The translations under genes were made by a program, and so were the position numbers. Below, piece after piece: positions 44,683 through 54,076 of a DNA stretch of 64,000 nt. The notes under the pieces were generated by a model that saw only the letters and a list, made by a program, of their open reading frames with translations, did no database searches and was not told the origin of the DNA. Source of the DNA: Thermasporomyces composti. Its GTDB lineage: Bacteria; Actinomycetota; Actinomycetes; Propionibacteriales; Actinopolymorphaceae. The DNA is taken from NCBI RefSeq assembly GCF_003386795.1, contig NZ_QTUC01000001.1, positions 1,178,001 to 1,242,000 on the forward strand, read 5' to 3'. The number at the start of each line of letters is the position of its first letter. Position 1 is the stretch's first letter.

Positions 44683-45326
44683 CTGCTGCGCACCTCCACA
44701 ACCAGTCGCGTCGGCTCGTACAGCTCCTTGGTCCGGAACTCGGCTCGCTTCGCGAGGCCCACGCCGAACCCCAGCTCACGCCCGACGTTGCGGGCGAGCA
44801 CGGTCTGCTTGATCAGCGGCTGCTCGGGCTCCAGGTCGGCCGGAACGGCGAGTCGACCTTTCGTGTTGGGGTTGGTCAGGGAGAAGCTGACCTCCAAGTA
44901 CGCGGTCCCACGCACCGGGATCGGATCGTCCTCGGCATGGGCCCGCACGGCGTCGACGTACCGCACGCGGTACTTCGGCAGCACGTCGGTGTCGGCGAAG
45001 GTGAACACCAGACGCTCGACCCCGTCGCCCCGACCGACCCGCAGATCGACCAGCCGGGCCGCGGCGTCGCTGCGGTTCCCCTGCGGCTTCTCCCCGAACT
45101 CGCTCGTGCGGGGCACCCCCGGCGTCGACTCGGGGAAGGTCGCCTCGACCTCCTCCATGTCGCTCGGGGACAGACCGGTCGAGCCGCGTCGCGTGTCCTC
45201 CGCCGCCACATCGGCCCGCGCGGGGGCGACACCCTCCCCGCTCGGCTCGTTCCGTGTGCACGCCGCACCGGCCGAGATCACCAATCCGGCGAGCACGAGT
45301 GCTGCGATGACCGTCCTCGCTCTCAT
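44679..45326 (-). CDS. AMIN-like domain lipoprotein
   Basis: A 215-residue secreted protein. A hydrophobic signal ends with A-A-C near residue 23, a plausible lipobox. After a disordered stretch, residues about 90-215 form a beta-rich domain (L-V-D-L-R-V-G-R-G, V-F-T-F-A, Y-L-E-V-S-F-S, L-V-V-E-V) like AMIN-type domains that bind peptidoglycan or surface glycans. It overlaps the PKD gene by four bases (ATGA) and the sulfotransferase gene by four more. Confidence 0.7.
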   Translation of the reverse strand: MRARTVIAALVLAGLVISAGAACTRNEPSGEGVAPARADVAAEDTRRGSTGLSPSDMEEVEATFPESTPGVPRTSEFGEKPQGNRSDAAARLVDLRVGRGDGVERLVFTFADTDVLPKYRVRYVDAVRAHAEDDPIPVRGTAYLEVSFSLTNPNTKGRLAVPADLEPEQPLIKQTVLARNVGRELGFGVGLAKRAEFRTKELYEPTRLVVEVRSR

Positions 45327-48300
45327 GACGCCGGCCCGATCAGGATCGACCACATCGTGGCGTGTCGGCTCGCGGCGTCCGCAGTGGCCGTCAACCCGCC
45401 CCGTGGCTTGAGGCCGACCGTCGCGCCGCTGTCCGTCACGAGGCTCGAGACCCGCCCGCTGCCGGAGCCGAACGAGGTCCGCCGAACCGTCTGACCGGCG
45501 GGAGGCGTCCACGCCGTCGTCGCCGACGACTTGTCGGCCCAGTAGCTCACCAGCCACGCGCCCGACACGTTGTCGACCTGGGGCGTGGTGTGCGCCGCGG
45601 TCGCCTCGGTCTCCGCGGCGCTGGCGAACGCCCGCACCCCCAGGTTGGGTCCTCGGTAGGCGACCACCGCGAGGTCCGCCTTGCCGTAGTCGGACAAGGT
45701 CACCGTGACGGTCGCGCCCGCGTCCGTCGGCGCCGCGACCTTCTTCCACACCCGGGTCATGGTGCCCGACGTAGCTTGCGTGCCGACAACCGCCCACTCA
45801 CCACCGGACCCGCCGCTCGGCGCCGAGATGGTGAGGTCCGCCGAGTTGACCGTCATGAAGAGCAGCAGCAGGTCACCTGCCGCGACGTCCCCCGGGATCG
45901 TCACCTGGTGTGTCCGCAGGTTCGCGTTGACACCGGCCTGCGCGACGAACCGCGTGGATGTCGCCGGAGGCGCGACACGAATGTCCTGGGTCGTCTCGCC
46001 CTGGCCACCGTCGTTGTCGGTGACGGTGAGCCGAATGGTGTAGCCGCCCTCACGCGCGTAGGTGTGGGACGCCGTACGACCGCTGCCGGTGGAGCCGTCA
46101 CCGAAGTTCCAGGAGTACGACGCGATCGTGCCATCCGGGTCCCTGGACTGGCTCGCGTCGACGGTGCAGCTCAGCCCGTCGCACGACACGGTGAAGGCGG
46201 CCGTCGGCTCCTGGTTGGGCCGGGTGACCGTCACGTCGACGCTCGCCTTCCCGATCGCTCCGTTGTCATCGGTCACCGTGAGCGTGATCCGGTAGGTGCC
46301 GCTGGCGGAGAAGGTGTGGGACGGCGTGGGCCCGGTCGCGGTCGTACCGTCCCCGAAGGACCAGTGGTAGGACACGATCCGACCGTCGGGGTCGTGCGAG
46401 CCCACCGAGGTGAAGTCGCAGGAGAGCTCCTCACAGGAGGCGGCGGCGACGGCCACGGGTGCCTCGTTGGGCGGCGGCGTCCGGTCGGCCAGGACGAAGA
46501 TCGCCCGGCTCCGCCAGTCGAGACCGTCGATGGTCGGGCCGCTCACCGGCCTGACCGTGCCGGGCACCGGCGCGCCGTCGCGGAAGGACACCCGGCGCAG
46601 GATCCCGTCGGACGAGGACGCGAAGTACAGCTGGTCGCCGACGAGGAACATGCCCGCCACCCGGGAGAAGTCCACACCCGTGATGCTGGCGCTGGCGGTC
46701 AGCCGCTGCGCCCCCACCACGAGGCTCTCCGGTGTGAAGTACCGGTAGTAGAGGTAGTTCGACCCGGAGCGGGTGTAGTACAGCCGACCGTTGTGGACGA
46801 ACATGCCGGTGGCCGAGGCGACGTCGTTGTGCCAGGTCGTGTCCACCACCAGCTGGTCGGCGGTGTCGATGACCTGGCTGAGGCCGAAGCTCGACCCGTC
46901 GAACGAGCGACGGGTGAAGCTGCCGTCGGACCAGCCGGTGTAGAGCTGGTCGCCGAGCATGAACGCGCCACGCACCTTGTCCCAGGACAGGCCACCGGCC
47001 GGGGCCACGGTGGCGTCGCCGACGGTCTGCCCGTCGAAGTGGACCTTGCGCGGCGAGACGTTCGATCCGCCTGTGGGGACGACGTACACCTCGCCCGGCA
47101 GCTGCCCGGGGTTCAGCCGTGGCACCTCGGTGCCACCGGCGAGCGGGAAGAACGCGATCCGCGCGTGGTACTCCCAGTTGCCGATCCGGTCGGTGTCGCT
47201 GCCCACCCACAGGCCTTGGGAGGTGGCCAGCATGTCGAATACGCCCACGCCCTTCGTACGCCCGGGGTTCCACCGCAGCGGCAGCCCGTTGGTGGGGTCG
47301 AGAGCGGCGATGCCTTCGCGCGCCACCGCGCCAGGGCCGGCCTTGTCCCCCCGGTGGGGGTTGTTCTGCCAGCGGAAGTGCCCACCGACGTAGACGGCGG
47401 TGCCCGTCACCGCCACGGCGTAGGTGGTGTCCCCGCCGGTGTAGTTCACCCACGTCGGCTTGAGGTTGGACCCGCGAGCCCCGGTCTCGAACCGGGCCGT
47501 GGTGTCACAGGGACCCGGCGGGCCACCGGCGTAGCTGCCGGTCGTCGACACGACGAAGTAGGAGCCGTCCGGCGCGATGTCGAGGTCGCGCATGTAGGAG
47601 TCGAACGACGAGGAGCATTGCGCGGAATAGAAGTCGGTGTGCCAGTCAGCCAGGCGCGCCCTCTGACCGGTGAGGTCGAGGACCGCGATCTGCGGGCGGG
47701 ACTGGTCCTCGACCTTCGTGAAGTTTCCGATCGCCACCAGACGCGACCCGTCGGGCGTCACGTCCATCTTCATGACCTGGAGGACGCCGCCGTTGCGCGG
47801 GCCGGAGAAGGTCAGGCCCTGGAAGGGGTCGAACGCCCCGGTCTTGGGGTCCACGGTCGCCAGGGCGGCCTGCGGCCGGTCGGCGACGTAGCCGAAGGTG
47901 CCGGCCACGAAGAGCCGGCCACCGCTCAGCCGGAGGTCCTTGACGCGCCCGTTGAGCTTGGGAGCGGTGAAGCCCGGCACCAACGCGCCGTCGGAGAGCC
48001 GGATCCGGGCGAGACTGCGGGACGGCGTGCCGTTCACCGTGTCGAAGAAGCCGCCCACGAACACCGACGCGTTGTCCTCGGCGACGGCGAGCGAGGTGAC
48101 CTCGCCGTCGACCTCGGGCGCGAAGCTCGTGCTCACCGCGCCGGTGGTGGCGTTGAAGGCGACCAGGTTGGTCCGGTCGTAGATGGTCCTGCCGTCGGCG
48201 GAGCTCACCTGGGTGAACAAGCCACCCAGCACCACGGTGTCACCGACCTGCACGATCGCCTTGACACGTCCGTCGAGGACGTGGGGCGTCCAGTTCACCG

Positions 48301-48427
48301 GGTCGTCGCTGACGACCTTGGCTTGCGAAGTCTGGACGGCTTGCGCCGGCGGTGCGAACGACAGAGAAACGGCCGGCAGCGCGGAGCAGATGACGGCGAA
48401 TGCCACGCCGAGGCGGCGTAGGAACAC
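45323..48427 (-). CDS. Secreted beta-propeller protein with two PKD domains
   Basis: A 1034-residue exported protein. The signal peptide is residues 1-30 (P-A-Q-A cleavage). Residues about 45-330 hold repeated V-L-G-G-L-F-T, V-F-V-G-G-F-F and L-F-V-A-G-T-F blocks like delta-60-type propeller blades. A second beta-rich region lies around 340-660. Two PKD domains (Y-H-W-S-F-G-D-G-T and Y-S-W-N-F-G-D-G-S) lie around 675-850, and a final jelly-roll-like domain ends the protein. These parts suggest glycan or surface binding. First gene of an operon with the AMIN-like and sulfotransferase genes, divergent from the polymerase operon. Confidence 0.82.
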   Translation of the reverse strand: MFLRRLGVAFAVICSALPAVSLSFAPPAQAVQTSQAKVVSDDPVNWTPHVLDGRVKAIVQVGDTVVLGGLFTQVSSADGRTIYDRTNLVAFNATTGAVSTSFAPEVDGEVTSLAVAEDNASVFVGGFFDTVNGTPSRSLARIRLSDGALVPGFTAPKLNGRVKDLRLSGGRLFVAGTFGYVADRPQAALATVDPKTGAFDPFQGLTFSGPRNGGVLQVMKMDVTPDGSRLVAIGNFTKVEDQSRPQIAVLDLTGQRARLADWHTDFYSAQCSSSFDSYMRDLDIAPDGSYFVVSTTGSYAGGPPGPCDTTARFETGARGSNLKPTWVNYTGGDTTYAVAVTGTAVYVGGHFRWQNNPHRGDKAGPGAVAREGIAALDPTNGLPLRWNPGRTKGVGVFDMLATSQGLWVGSDTDRIGNWEYHARIAFFPLAGGTEVPRLNPGQLPGEVYVVPTGGSNVSPRKVHFDGQTVGDATVAPAGGLSWDKVRGAFMLGDQLYTGWSDGSFTRRSFDGSSFGLSQVIDTADQLVVDTTWHNDVASATGMFVHNGRLYYTRSGSNYLYYRYFTPESLVVGAQRLTASASITGVDFSRVAGMFLVGDQLYFASSSDGILRRVSFRDGAPVPGTVRPVSGPTIDGLDWRSRAIFVLADRTPPPNEAPVAVAAASCEELSCDFTSVGSHDPDGRIVSYHWSFGDGTTATGPTPSHTFSASGTYRITLTVTDDNGAIGKASVDVTVTRPNQEPTAAFTVSCDGLSCTVDASQSRDPDGTIASYSWNFGDGSTGSGRTASHTYAREGGYTIRLTVTDNDGGQGETTQDIRVAPPATSTRFVAQAGVNANLRTHQVTIPGDVAAGDLLLLFMTVNSADLTISAPSGGSGGEWAVVGTQATSGTMTRVWKKVAAPTDAGATVTVTLSDYGKADLAVVAYRGPNLGVRAFASAAETEATAAHTTPQVDNVSGAWLVSYWADKSSATTAWTPPAGQTVRRTSFGSGSGRVSSLVTDSGATVGLKPRGGLTATADAASRHATMWSILIGPAS

Positions 48428-48792
48428 GGTGGTCCCCCCCGAGGTAGGACGAGACACAGCGGCGCTCCGCCGATGCAGCGGAGTGGGAGCGATGACGGCA
48501 GACGATGCCGACGCGGACGATAATCTTGCCGCCCTCGATGGTCTCCGGCAAGGCGTGATCTCGACCGGGCGCGACCACGCCGATGCGGGCTGTGGACGAC
48601 TCGCGCGCGGTGCCCTGGGTCCCCGTTGGCGGAGAAGTCGGCATCCCCGCCCGCGATCACCCCAGGTCTCGTATCCTCGGGCACGGCCGGAAGGTGGCAC
48701 GGGCTCGGCGCCGGCCAGGCCTGCGGACACCCCGACGGCACGCCGAGCTTCGGACTCACGTTCCCGTGGCCGCACGCGGGGAGGGCACCCAG
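48428..48792. other. Divergent regulatory region of the polysaccharide island
   Basis: About 365 bases between the PKD operon and the polymerase operon. Reading frames through it look non-coding. It must hold both promoters; the only clear element is the GGGGAGGG ribosome site of the polymerase gene (48778-48785). Confidence 0.5.
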
Positions 48793-50292
48793 ATGGGGAC
48801 GACGTCCGCCACGGGTTCGCCGGCAGTCCGACCGGAGGCCAGTGGCGTCGAATCAGGAGTCGGTGGGGCCGGCTCACGCACCCGGGAAGGCACCGCCGGG
48901 TCGAGCACCGCCGCGGCACCCGCCTCGCCCACCCCTGCCCGCAGATCCCGCGGCACCCGCCTCCCGGGCTGGCCGCTCACCGTGCTCTACCTCGGGTTTC
49001 CCCTCTGGTGGGCCCTCGGCCTGGCGACGTTCATGTTCGTCCTGGTGGCCGTCCCCATGGCGATCCACCTGCTCGCCCGGCCGCAGGTGCGGGCACCGCG
49101 AGGGTTCGGCCCGTGGCTCGCGTTCTTGGCGTGGATGCTCGCCGGCGTCACGATGCTGTGGGCCGACGCCCCCGGCGCCGAGCCGGGCGGCGGCGGACCC
49201 GGTCGACTGCTCGTCTTCGGGTTCCGTGCCGCGATGTACGTCGCCGCCACGGTCACCTGCTTGTACGTCCTCAACGCCGACGAGCACGACCTGCCCACCC
49301 GTCGGGTGGTGCGCCTCCTGGCGTCCATGTTCGTCGTGACGACCTGTGGCGGGCTGCTCGGCGTCGTGGCTCCGACGCTGGAGTTCCGCTCCCCCATGGA
49401 GATGCTGCTGCCGCGCGGCATCGCCACCAACGAGTTCGTCTCCCGGCTCATCCACCCGGCCGTGGCGGACGTGCAGACGATCCTCGGCTACGCGGAGGCA
49501 CGGCCGATCGCGCCGTTCGCGTACGCCAACTCCTGGGGCGCGAACTTCTCGCTCTTCCTCCCGTTCTTCTTGCTCGCCTGGCTGGGACGCGACGCCGGCT
49601 GGCGGCGTGCGGTGGCACCGTTCGTCTTGGTGATCTCGCTGGTCCCGGTCGTGTACTCGCTCAACCGCGGCCTGTGGCTCGCCCTCGGTGTGGGCGTCTG
49701 CTACCTCGCGCTCCGGCTGGTCCAGATGGGGTACCACAGAGCCTTCGCGGCGCTCGTCGGCACCCTCCTGGTCGGGGCTGTCACCTTCCTGGTCAGCCCG
49801 CTCGGCGCGATGGCCCTGCGACGCCTGGAGTCGCCGCACTCCAACGACCGCCGTGAGCGACTGGCGGTGGAGACGGTCCGCTCGGTGCTCGAAGGCTCCC
49901 CCCTCCTCGGGTTCGGGTCGACGCGGGACGTACAGGGCAGCTTCTTCTCCGTGGCCGGCGGGGCCACCCCGGACTGCCCGGCGTGCGGTGTCCCCCCGTT
50001 GGGCACCCAGGGACAGCTTTGGCTGGTGATCTTCTCCCAGGGCCTGGTCGGCTTGGCGCTGTTCCTCGCGTTCTTCTCCCGCCAGCTCGCCGCGGCCTGG
50101 AAGGACACCTCGCCGCTCGCCGTCGCCGTCTGCTGCGTCCTGGTGTTCTTCGGCATCGAGCTGCTCGTCTACGACACCTACGACGCACCGATGGTGACGG
50201 TCATGATCGCCATCGGCTTGCTCGCCCGGCAGTCGGACGCACGAGCGCGCTGGCTGGACGGGCGGCTCGAGCGAGAAGGAGGCACACCCTGA
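48793..50292 (+). CDS. O-antigen ligase-like (WaaL/Wzy) membrane protein
   Basis: A 499-residue membrane protein with about ten to twelve TM helices after a disordered 55-residue N-terminus. A large outer loop lies between helices near residues 190-260 and another near 355-420 (with C-P-A-C-G-V-P-P), the place where Wzy/WaaL proteins act. L-N-R-G-L-W is the familiar R-G motif of the family. It would polymerise or ligate undecaprenyl-linked glycans outside the membrane. ATG 48793 has GGGGAGGG upstream, far better than the earlier in-frame starts. First gene of a four-gene operon. Confidence 0.85.
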   Translation: MGTTSATGSPAVRPEASGVESGVGGAGSRTREGTAGSSTAAAPASPTPARRSRGTRLPGWPLTVLYLGFPLWWALGLATFMFVLVAVPMAIHLLARPQVRAPRGFGPWLAFLAWMLAGVTMLWADAPGAEPGGGGPGRLLVFGFRAAMYVAATVTCLYVLNADEHDLPTRRVVRLLASMFVVTTCGGLLGVVAPTLEFRSPMEMLLPRGIATNEFVSRLIHPAVADVQTILGYAEARPIAPFAYANSWGANFSLFLPFFLLAWLGRDAGWRRAVAPFVLVISLVPVVYSLNRGLWLALGVGVCYLALRLVQMGYHRAFAALVGTLLVGAVTFLVSPLGAMALRRLESPHSNDRRERLAVETVRSVLEGSPLLGFGSTRDVQGSFFSVAGGATPDCPACGVPPLGTQGQLWLVIFSQGLVGLALFLAFFSRQLAAAWKDTSPLAVAVCCVLVFFGIELLVYDTYDAPMVTVMIAIGLLARQSDARARWLDGRLEREGGTP

Positions 50293-51611
50293 GCGGCGAC
50301 CAGTCCGACACCCTCACGGCGCTTCTGGAGACCATCGCGTTGCTGTGGCCGGCACCGGCGCGCGTGGACGTCCCCCTCGAGCCCGGACACGCGGTGGTGC
50401 GCGAGTTTCTGCTGCTGCCGAGCCGTCGTCATCCGAGCCTTGCGTTGCCGGCCGCCGGAGGCGGCGTGGCCGCCGCAGCGGTCCGCAAGTACAGCCAAGG
50501 GGTCGGCTGGACCGAGCGTGCCGCTCGAACCCTCGCGTCCGGTGTGCTCCGCCTCCCCGGCGGCTACGTGACGCTGCGTCGCCTGGCCCGGGACCGGCTG
50601 CGGGTGAGCGCACCCGTCGGAGCACTCGTCGACTCGATCGAACGTCACCTCGGCGAGATCCTCGGTGCGGACGTCGTCGTGACCATGACCGTCGGACCGC
50701 CCCGAGCCAACCGCAAGCCCATCCTGCAGGTCCTGGCGCTCGACGGCCGTACGGTGGCGTTCGTCAAGGTCGGCACCTCGGCGGTGAGCCAGGCGCTGGT
50801 CCGTGGCGAGGCTGAGGTGCTTTCCGCGCTGTGGTCGGCCGACCGACCTCCGCGACAGCTCCGGATCCCCCGGGTGCTGCACCACGGGCGATGGCGTGGC
50901 CTCGACCTCCTCGTGCTCACCCCGGTGCGCCCCACGTCGCTTCGGTGGCGACGCCAGGACGTCCCCACCGCCGCCATGCGAGAGCTCGCCGGCTGGCTCG
51001 GAACCTCCCGCCGCCCTCTCAGCACGAGCGAGGCGTGGAAGCTCGCCCAGGACACTCCCGCCCAGCTCGCCGACCCACGGCAGGCCGCGGAGTTCGAGCG
51101 CCTCGTCGACGTCGCCGGACAGCGGTACGGGGATGTCGAGCTGGCCCTCGGGGCCTGGCACGGCGACTGGACGCCGTGGAACATGGCCTGGGACGGCACC
51201 CAGGTGTTGCTCTGGGACTTCGAACGCTTCGCCACCGGCGTCCCGGTGGGGTTCGACCTCCTTCACTACACCCTGCAGGTGGTGCTCCGGGACCGCGGTG
51301 AGCGAGCGGCCGCCGACGTCGTCCGAGCCGTGCTGACCGGCGACCCCAGCCGCGTCCGGGCCGCCACGGGGCGGCGCCGCGGCGTCGCGGGCGGGTTGGT
51401 CCAGCGGGCGGTCACCGACCTGGTGAGTCGCCGCGTCGACGACGCCCACGACCCGTTCGCCGGCAACGACGTACCGGCCGTCATGGTGGCCTACCTGGTC
51501 GAGCTGGCCAGGCGTTACCTCCTCGCCTCGGAGCCACCCGAGGGCGCGCCCTTGCGGTCGCGGACTCGCTGGCTGCTCGACCTGCTCGCGGAGGTGGTGG
51601 TACGCCCGTGA
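50289..51611 (+). CDS. Phosphotransferase (aminoglycoside-kinase fold) in polysaccharide operon, CTG start
   Basis: A 440-residue kinase-fold protein. The catalytic loop is G-A-W-H-G-D-W-T-P-W-N near residue 295 and the metal site follows as L-W-D-F-E-R-F. The N-lobe has V-A-F-V-K-V-G-T, whose Lys should bind ATP. The N-terminal 110 residues are unusual. The start appears to be CTG 50289: it overlaps the upstream TGA (CTGA), AAGGAGG lies six bases upstream, and no ATG or GTG with a ribosome site occurs in the first 70 codons. Probably phosphorylates a sugar or lipid of the pathway. Confidence 0.8.
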   Translation: MSGDQSDTLTALLETIALLWPAPARVDVPLEPGHAVVREFLLLPSRRHPSLALPAAGGGVAAAAVRKYSQGVGWTERAARTLASGVLRLPGGYVTLRRLARDRLRVSAPVGALVDSIERHLGEILGADVVVTMTVGPPRANRKPILQVLALDGRTVAFVKVGTSAVSQALVRGEAEVLSALWSADRPPRQLRIPRVLHHGRWRGLDLLVLTPVRPTSLRWRRQDVPTAAMRELAGWLGTSRRPLSTSEAWKLAQDTPAQLADPRQAAEFERLVDVAGQRYGDVELALGAWHGDWTPWNMAWDGTQVLLWDFERFATGVPVGFDLLHYTLQVVLRDRGERAAADVVRAVLTGDPSRVRAATGRRRGVAGGLVQRAVTDLVSRRVDDAHDPFAGNDVPAVMVAYLVELARRYLLASEPPEGAPLRSRTRWLLDLLAEVVVRP

Positions 51612-53023
51612 TCTCCGCGTCCACCCGGCACCTCACGGTCTCCACCGTGGACCTGGCGACCTACGGGAGCGCGCTGCGCCGTCACTGGCGGATGTGCGTC
51701 GCACTCGGCCTGGTCGGACTCACGCTGGGCGGGTTGCTGGCCGCGGCGATTCCCGCGACGTACACCGCGACCGCCAAGGTGTTCGCCCCCGCCGTACCCG
51801 CGCACGTCACCCTCGACCTTGGCCAGGCACGGGCCAATTCGCGACCACCACGGGAGTGGACGCAAGACACCGAGGCGGAGCTCCTCCGCTCGACGGCGGT
51901 GCTCGACCCTGCCGCCCGACGACTCGGCGACTCCTGGACGGCCGTCGACCTAGCTCCCCGCATCCACCTCGCCGTACCGACGAGCACCCGCGTGTTCCTG
52001 GTGAGCTTCACCGCCGAGGACGCCGAGACGGCCCGACGCGGCGCCCAGATCGTCGCGGAGGAGTTCGTTCGCGAGCGCTCGACGTTGCTTACCCGTCGCG
52101 CCCAGCGCATCACCGCTGCGCTACGCGATCGTCGCTCCCAGCTCCAGACGAGGCTCAGCGACGAATCCGCCACCTCGAGAGCGCGTGCGCGCCTCCGGAA
52201 CCAGATCGCCCGGATCGACAAAGCGCTGCAGGAGGTCGCGGCCTCCAGCGCGAACCCCGCTCGGGTCGTGGAGAACCCGGACCCGCCACGGCAACCGGTT
52301 CGCGGCAACGTCGAGGTGCCGCCTGTCTCCGGTCTCATGACCGGTCTGCTCGCGGGCGTCGCCGTGGGATGGCTCCGGGACCGACGCCACCCCTACGTCC
52401 GAGACGCCGACGACGTCGCCCAGGTCACGAACCTGCCGGTCCTCGCCCACGTGGATGACCATTTCCTGCAAGCCGGGTTCGGGTCACGGACGGGGATCAC
52501 GGCGCTCGCCGCGCTGCTGAGGCGCGCGGCACCCGTGGACGGCCTTCGTGTCCTGGTCACGGGATGGTGCCCGGACGACGTCCTCACCCTCGTCGCGGAG
52601 CAGCTCCGACGAGCGCTTGTGGCGGTGTCGAGTGACAGCGCGGAAGCCACCGACGTCGAGCGGGCCGCCACCACCCTCGACGGCGCCTCGACGGGTGCCG
52701 TGGCGGTGGTGAGTTGTCGTGCCGGCTCGGCCACCATGGTCCGCCGGGCCGGGGAGGCCGACGTGGTGCTTCTCGTGGCTGAGCTAGCCCGAGGCGTCCG
52801 ACACGATCTCGCGCGGACCGCGCGGATCCTGCGTCGCACCGGTGCCCTGGCCGGCGTCGTCACCCTCGCCACGACGCGCATCGCCGCGACGTTCTCGTCC
52901 GCCCCCCAGCGCAGTTCAGAGCAGTCCAGCCCGGATCCGTCCGGCTCACCACCCTCGCCGGCACCGGCGACGCCGGCGGAGCCACCAGCCGACCAGACCA
53001 TGACGGGGAGCGCAGCACCATGA
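51608..53023 (+). CDS. Wzz-type chain-length protein with P-loop-less kinase-like domain
   Basis: A 471-residue polysaccharide co-polymerase. TM1 is at about residues 30-52, followed by an external region with coiled-coil potential (about 150-205). TM2 is at about 240-258, preceded by a P-P-R-Q-P segment. The cytoplasmic part (265-430) is laid out like a BY-kinase/MinD domain but lacks the Walker A loop: V-L-V-T-G-W-C-P-D-D stands where G-E-G-K-S/T is expected. A-D-V-V-L-L-V keeps the later strand. The C-tail is Pro/Ser-rich. GTG start inside the kinase stop (GTGA). Confidence 0.82.
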   Translation: MISASTRHLTVSTVDLATYGSALRRHWRMCVALGLVGLTLGGLLAAAIPATYTATAKVFAPAVPAHVTLDLGQARANSRPPREWTQDTEAELLRSTAVLDPAARRLGDSWTAVDLAPRIHLAVPTSTRVFLVSFTAEDAETARRGAQIVAEEFVRERSTLLTRRAQRITAALRDRRSQLQTRLSDESATSRARARLRNQIARIDKALQEVAASSANPARVVENPDPPRQPVRGNVEVPPVSGLMTGLLAGVAVGWLRDRRHPYVRDADDVAQVTNLPVLAHVDDHFLQAGFGSRTGITALAALLRRAAPVDGLRVLVTGWCPDDVLTLVAEQLRRALVAVSSDSAEATDVERAATTLDGASTGAVAVVSCRAGSATMVRRAGEADVVLLVAELARGVRHDLARTARILRRTGALAGVVTLATTRIAATFSSAPQRSSEQSSPDPSGSPPSPAPATPAEPPADQTMTGSAAP

Positions 53024-54036
53024 CCGAGACGACTCTCAACCCACCCACGAACGGCTCGTCGACCACGTCGACAGACGTCCCGAAGGCGGCGACAGCCCGG
53101 CGCGAGGACGTCACGGGCGGCACCGGAACCCTTCCCTTGGTGAGCGTCGTGATCGCCACCAAGAACCGTCCCGCCCTGCTGCGTCGAGCCATCGACGCGG
53201 TCCTCGGGCAGACCTATGCCGGTCCGATCGAGTGCGTCATCGTCTTCGACCACGTCCCCATCGACGAGTCGCTGGCGTACGAGGCGGAGAACCGCAGGGT
53301 CGTCTGCGTCCCCAACGTCCGCACGCCTGGTCTGGCGGGCGCGCGCAACAGCGGCATCGACGTCGCGGCCGGCGAGTTCGTCGCCTTCTGCGACGACGAC
53401 GACGAATGGCTCCCGGACAAACTGCACCTGCAGATCGAGAAGCTCCAGTCCACCGGGTGCGACGTCGCGGTGTCCGGTATCGAGGTCCACTACGAGGGCA
53501 AGGTCACGCCGCGAGTGCCGCGCCCGGACGACATGACGGTGCGGGTCCTCGCCCGTCGGCGGGTCATGGAGGCTCACCCGTCGACGGTGGTGGTCCGGGC
53601 CAGCGCGCTGCGGGAGCGCATCGGTCTGGTGGACGAGGCGATCCCGGGCAGCTTCGGCGAGGACTACGACTGGATGCTGCGGGCCGCCCAAACCGCCCGG
53701 ATCGCCGTGGTCGAGCGTCCGCTCGTGCGCGTGCTCTGGGGGCGCCAGTCGTACTTCACCAGGCAGTGGCGCGTCATCATCGAGGCGATCGACTACAAGA
53801 TCGCCAAGCACCCGGCGCTCCGCGAGGACCCGCACGGGCTGGCCCGCCTCCGCGGTCAGCAGGCCTTCGCTTACGCCGCGCTCAAGGACCGGCGCTCGGC
53901 CCTGCGGTACGCCGCCCAGACCATCCGGCTCAACTGGCGGGAGCAACGGGCCTACGTCGCCATCCTGGTCGCGTTGGGCTTCGTCACCGCCGACCAAGCA
54001 CTCGCCTTGGCCAACTCGGCCGGTCGAGGCATTTGA
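53020..54036 (+). CDS. Glycosyltransferase family 2
   Basis: A 338-residue GT-A fold enzyme. P-L-V-S-V-V-I-A-T-K-N-R-P opens the nucleotide-sugar domain near residue 34; G-A-R-N-S-G-I and the metal-binding F-C-D-D-D-D-E-W follow near 125; E-D-Y-D-W-M-L-R near 215 supplies the catalytic base. The C-terminus has amphipathic helices but no clear TM, so it is peripheral. It adds a sugar to the growing repeat unit. ATG overlaps the Wzz stop (ATGA). Confidence 0.9.
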   Translation: MTETTLNPPTNGSSTTSTDVPKAATARREDVTGGTGTLPLVSVVIATKNRPALLRRAIDAVLGQTYAGPIECVIVFDHVPIDESLAYEAENRRVVCVPNVRTPGLAGARNSGIDVAAGEFVAFCDDDDEWLPDKLHLQIEKLQSTGCDVAVSGIEVHYEGKVTPRVPRPDDMTVRVLARRRVMEAHPSTVVVRASALRERIGLVDEAIPGSFGEDYDWMLRAAQTARIAVVERPLVRVLWGRQSYFTRQWRVIIEAIDYKIAKHPALREDPHGLARLRGQQAFAYAALKDRRSALRYAAQTIRLNWREQRAYVAILVALGFVTADQALALANSAGRGI

Positions 54037-54046
54037 GCCTCGTCCG

Positions 54047-54070
54047 GTGCGCGGGCACTCTCCCGCGCAC
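54047..54070. terminator. Hairpin between convergent glycosyltransferase genes
   Basis: A 9-bp perfect stem (GTGCGCGGG with CCCGCGCAC) and 6-base loop between GT2 (stop 54036) and the PssE-like gene (stop 54077). Confidence 0.6.
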
Positions 54071-54076
54071 GCGACG

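Noticed and set aside
45362-48421. A 1019-codon plus-strand frame opposite the PKD/propeller gene
   Set aside because: Arg/Gly/His-rich shadow without motifs; the opposite strand has signal peptide and PKD domains.
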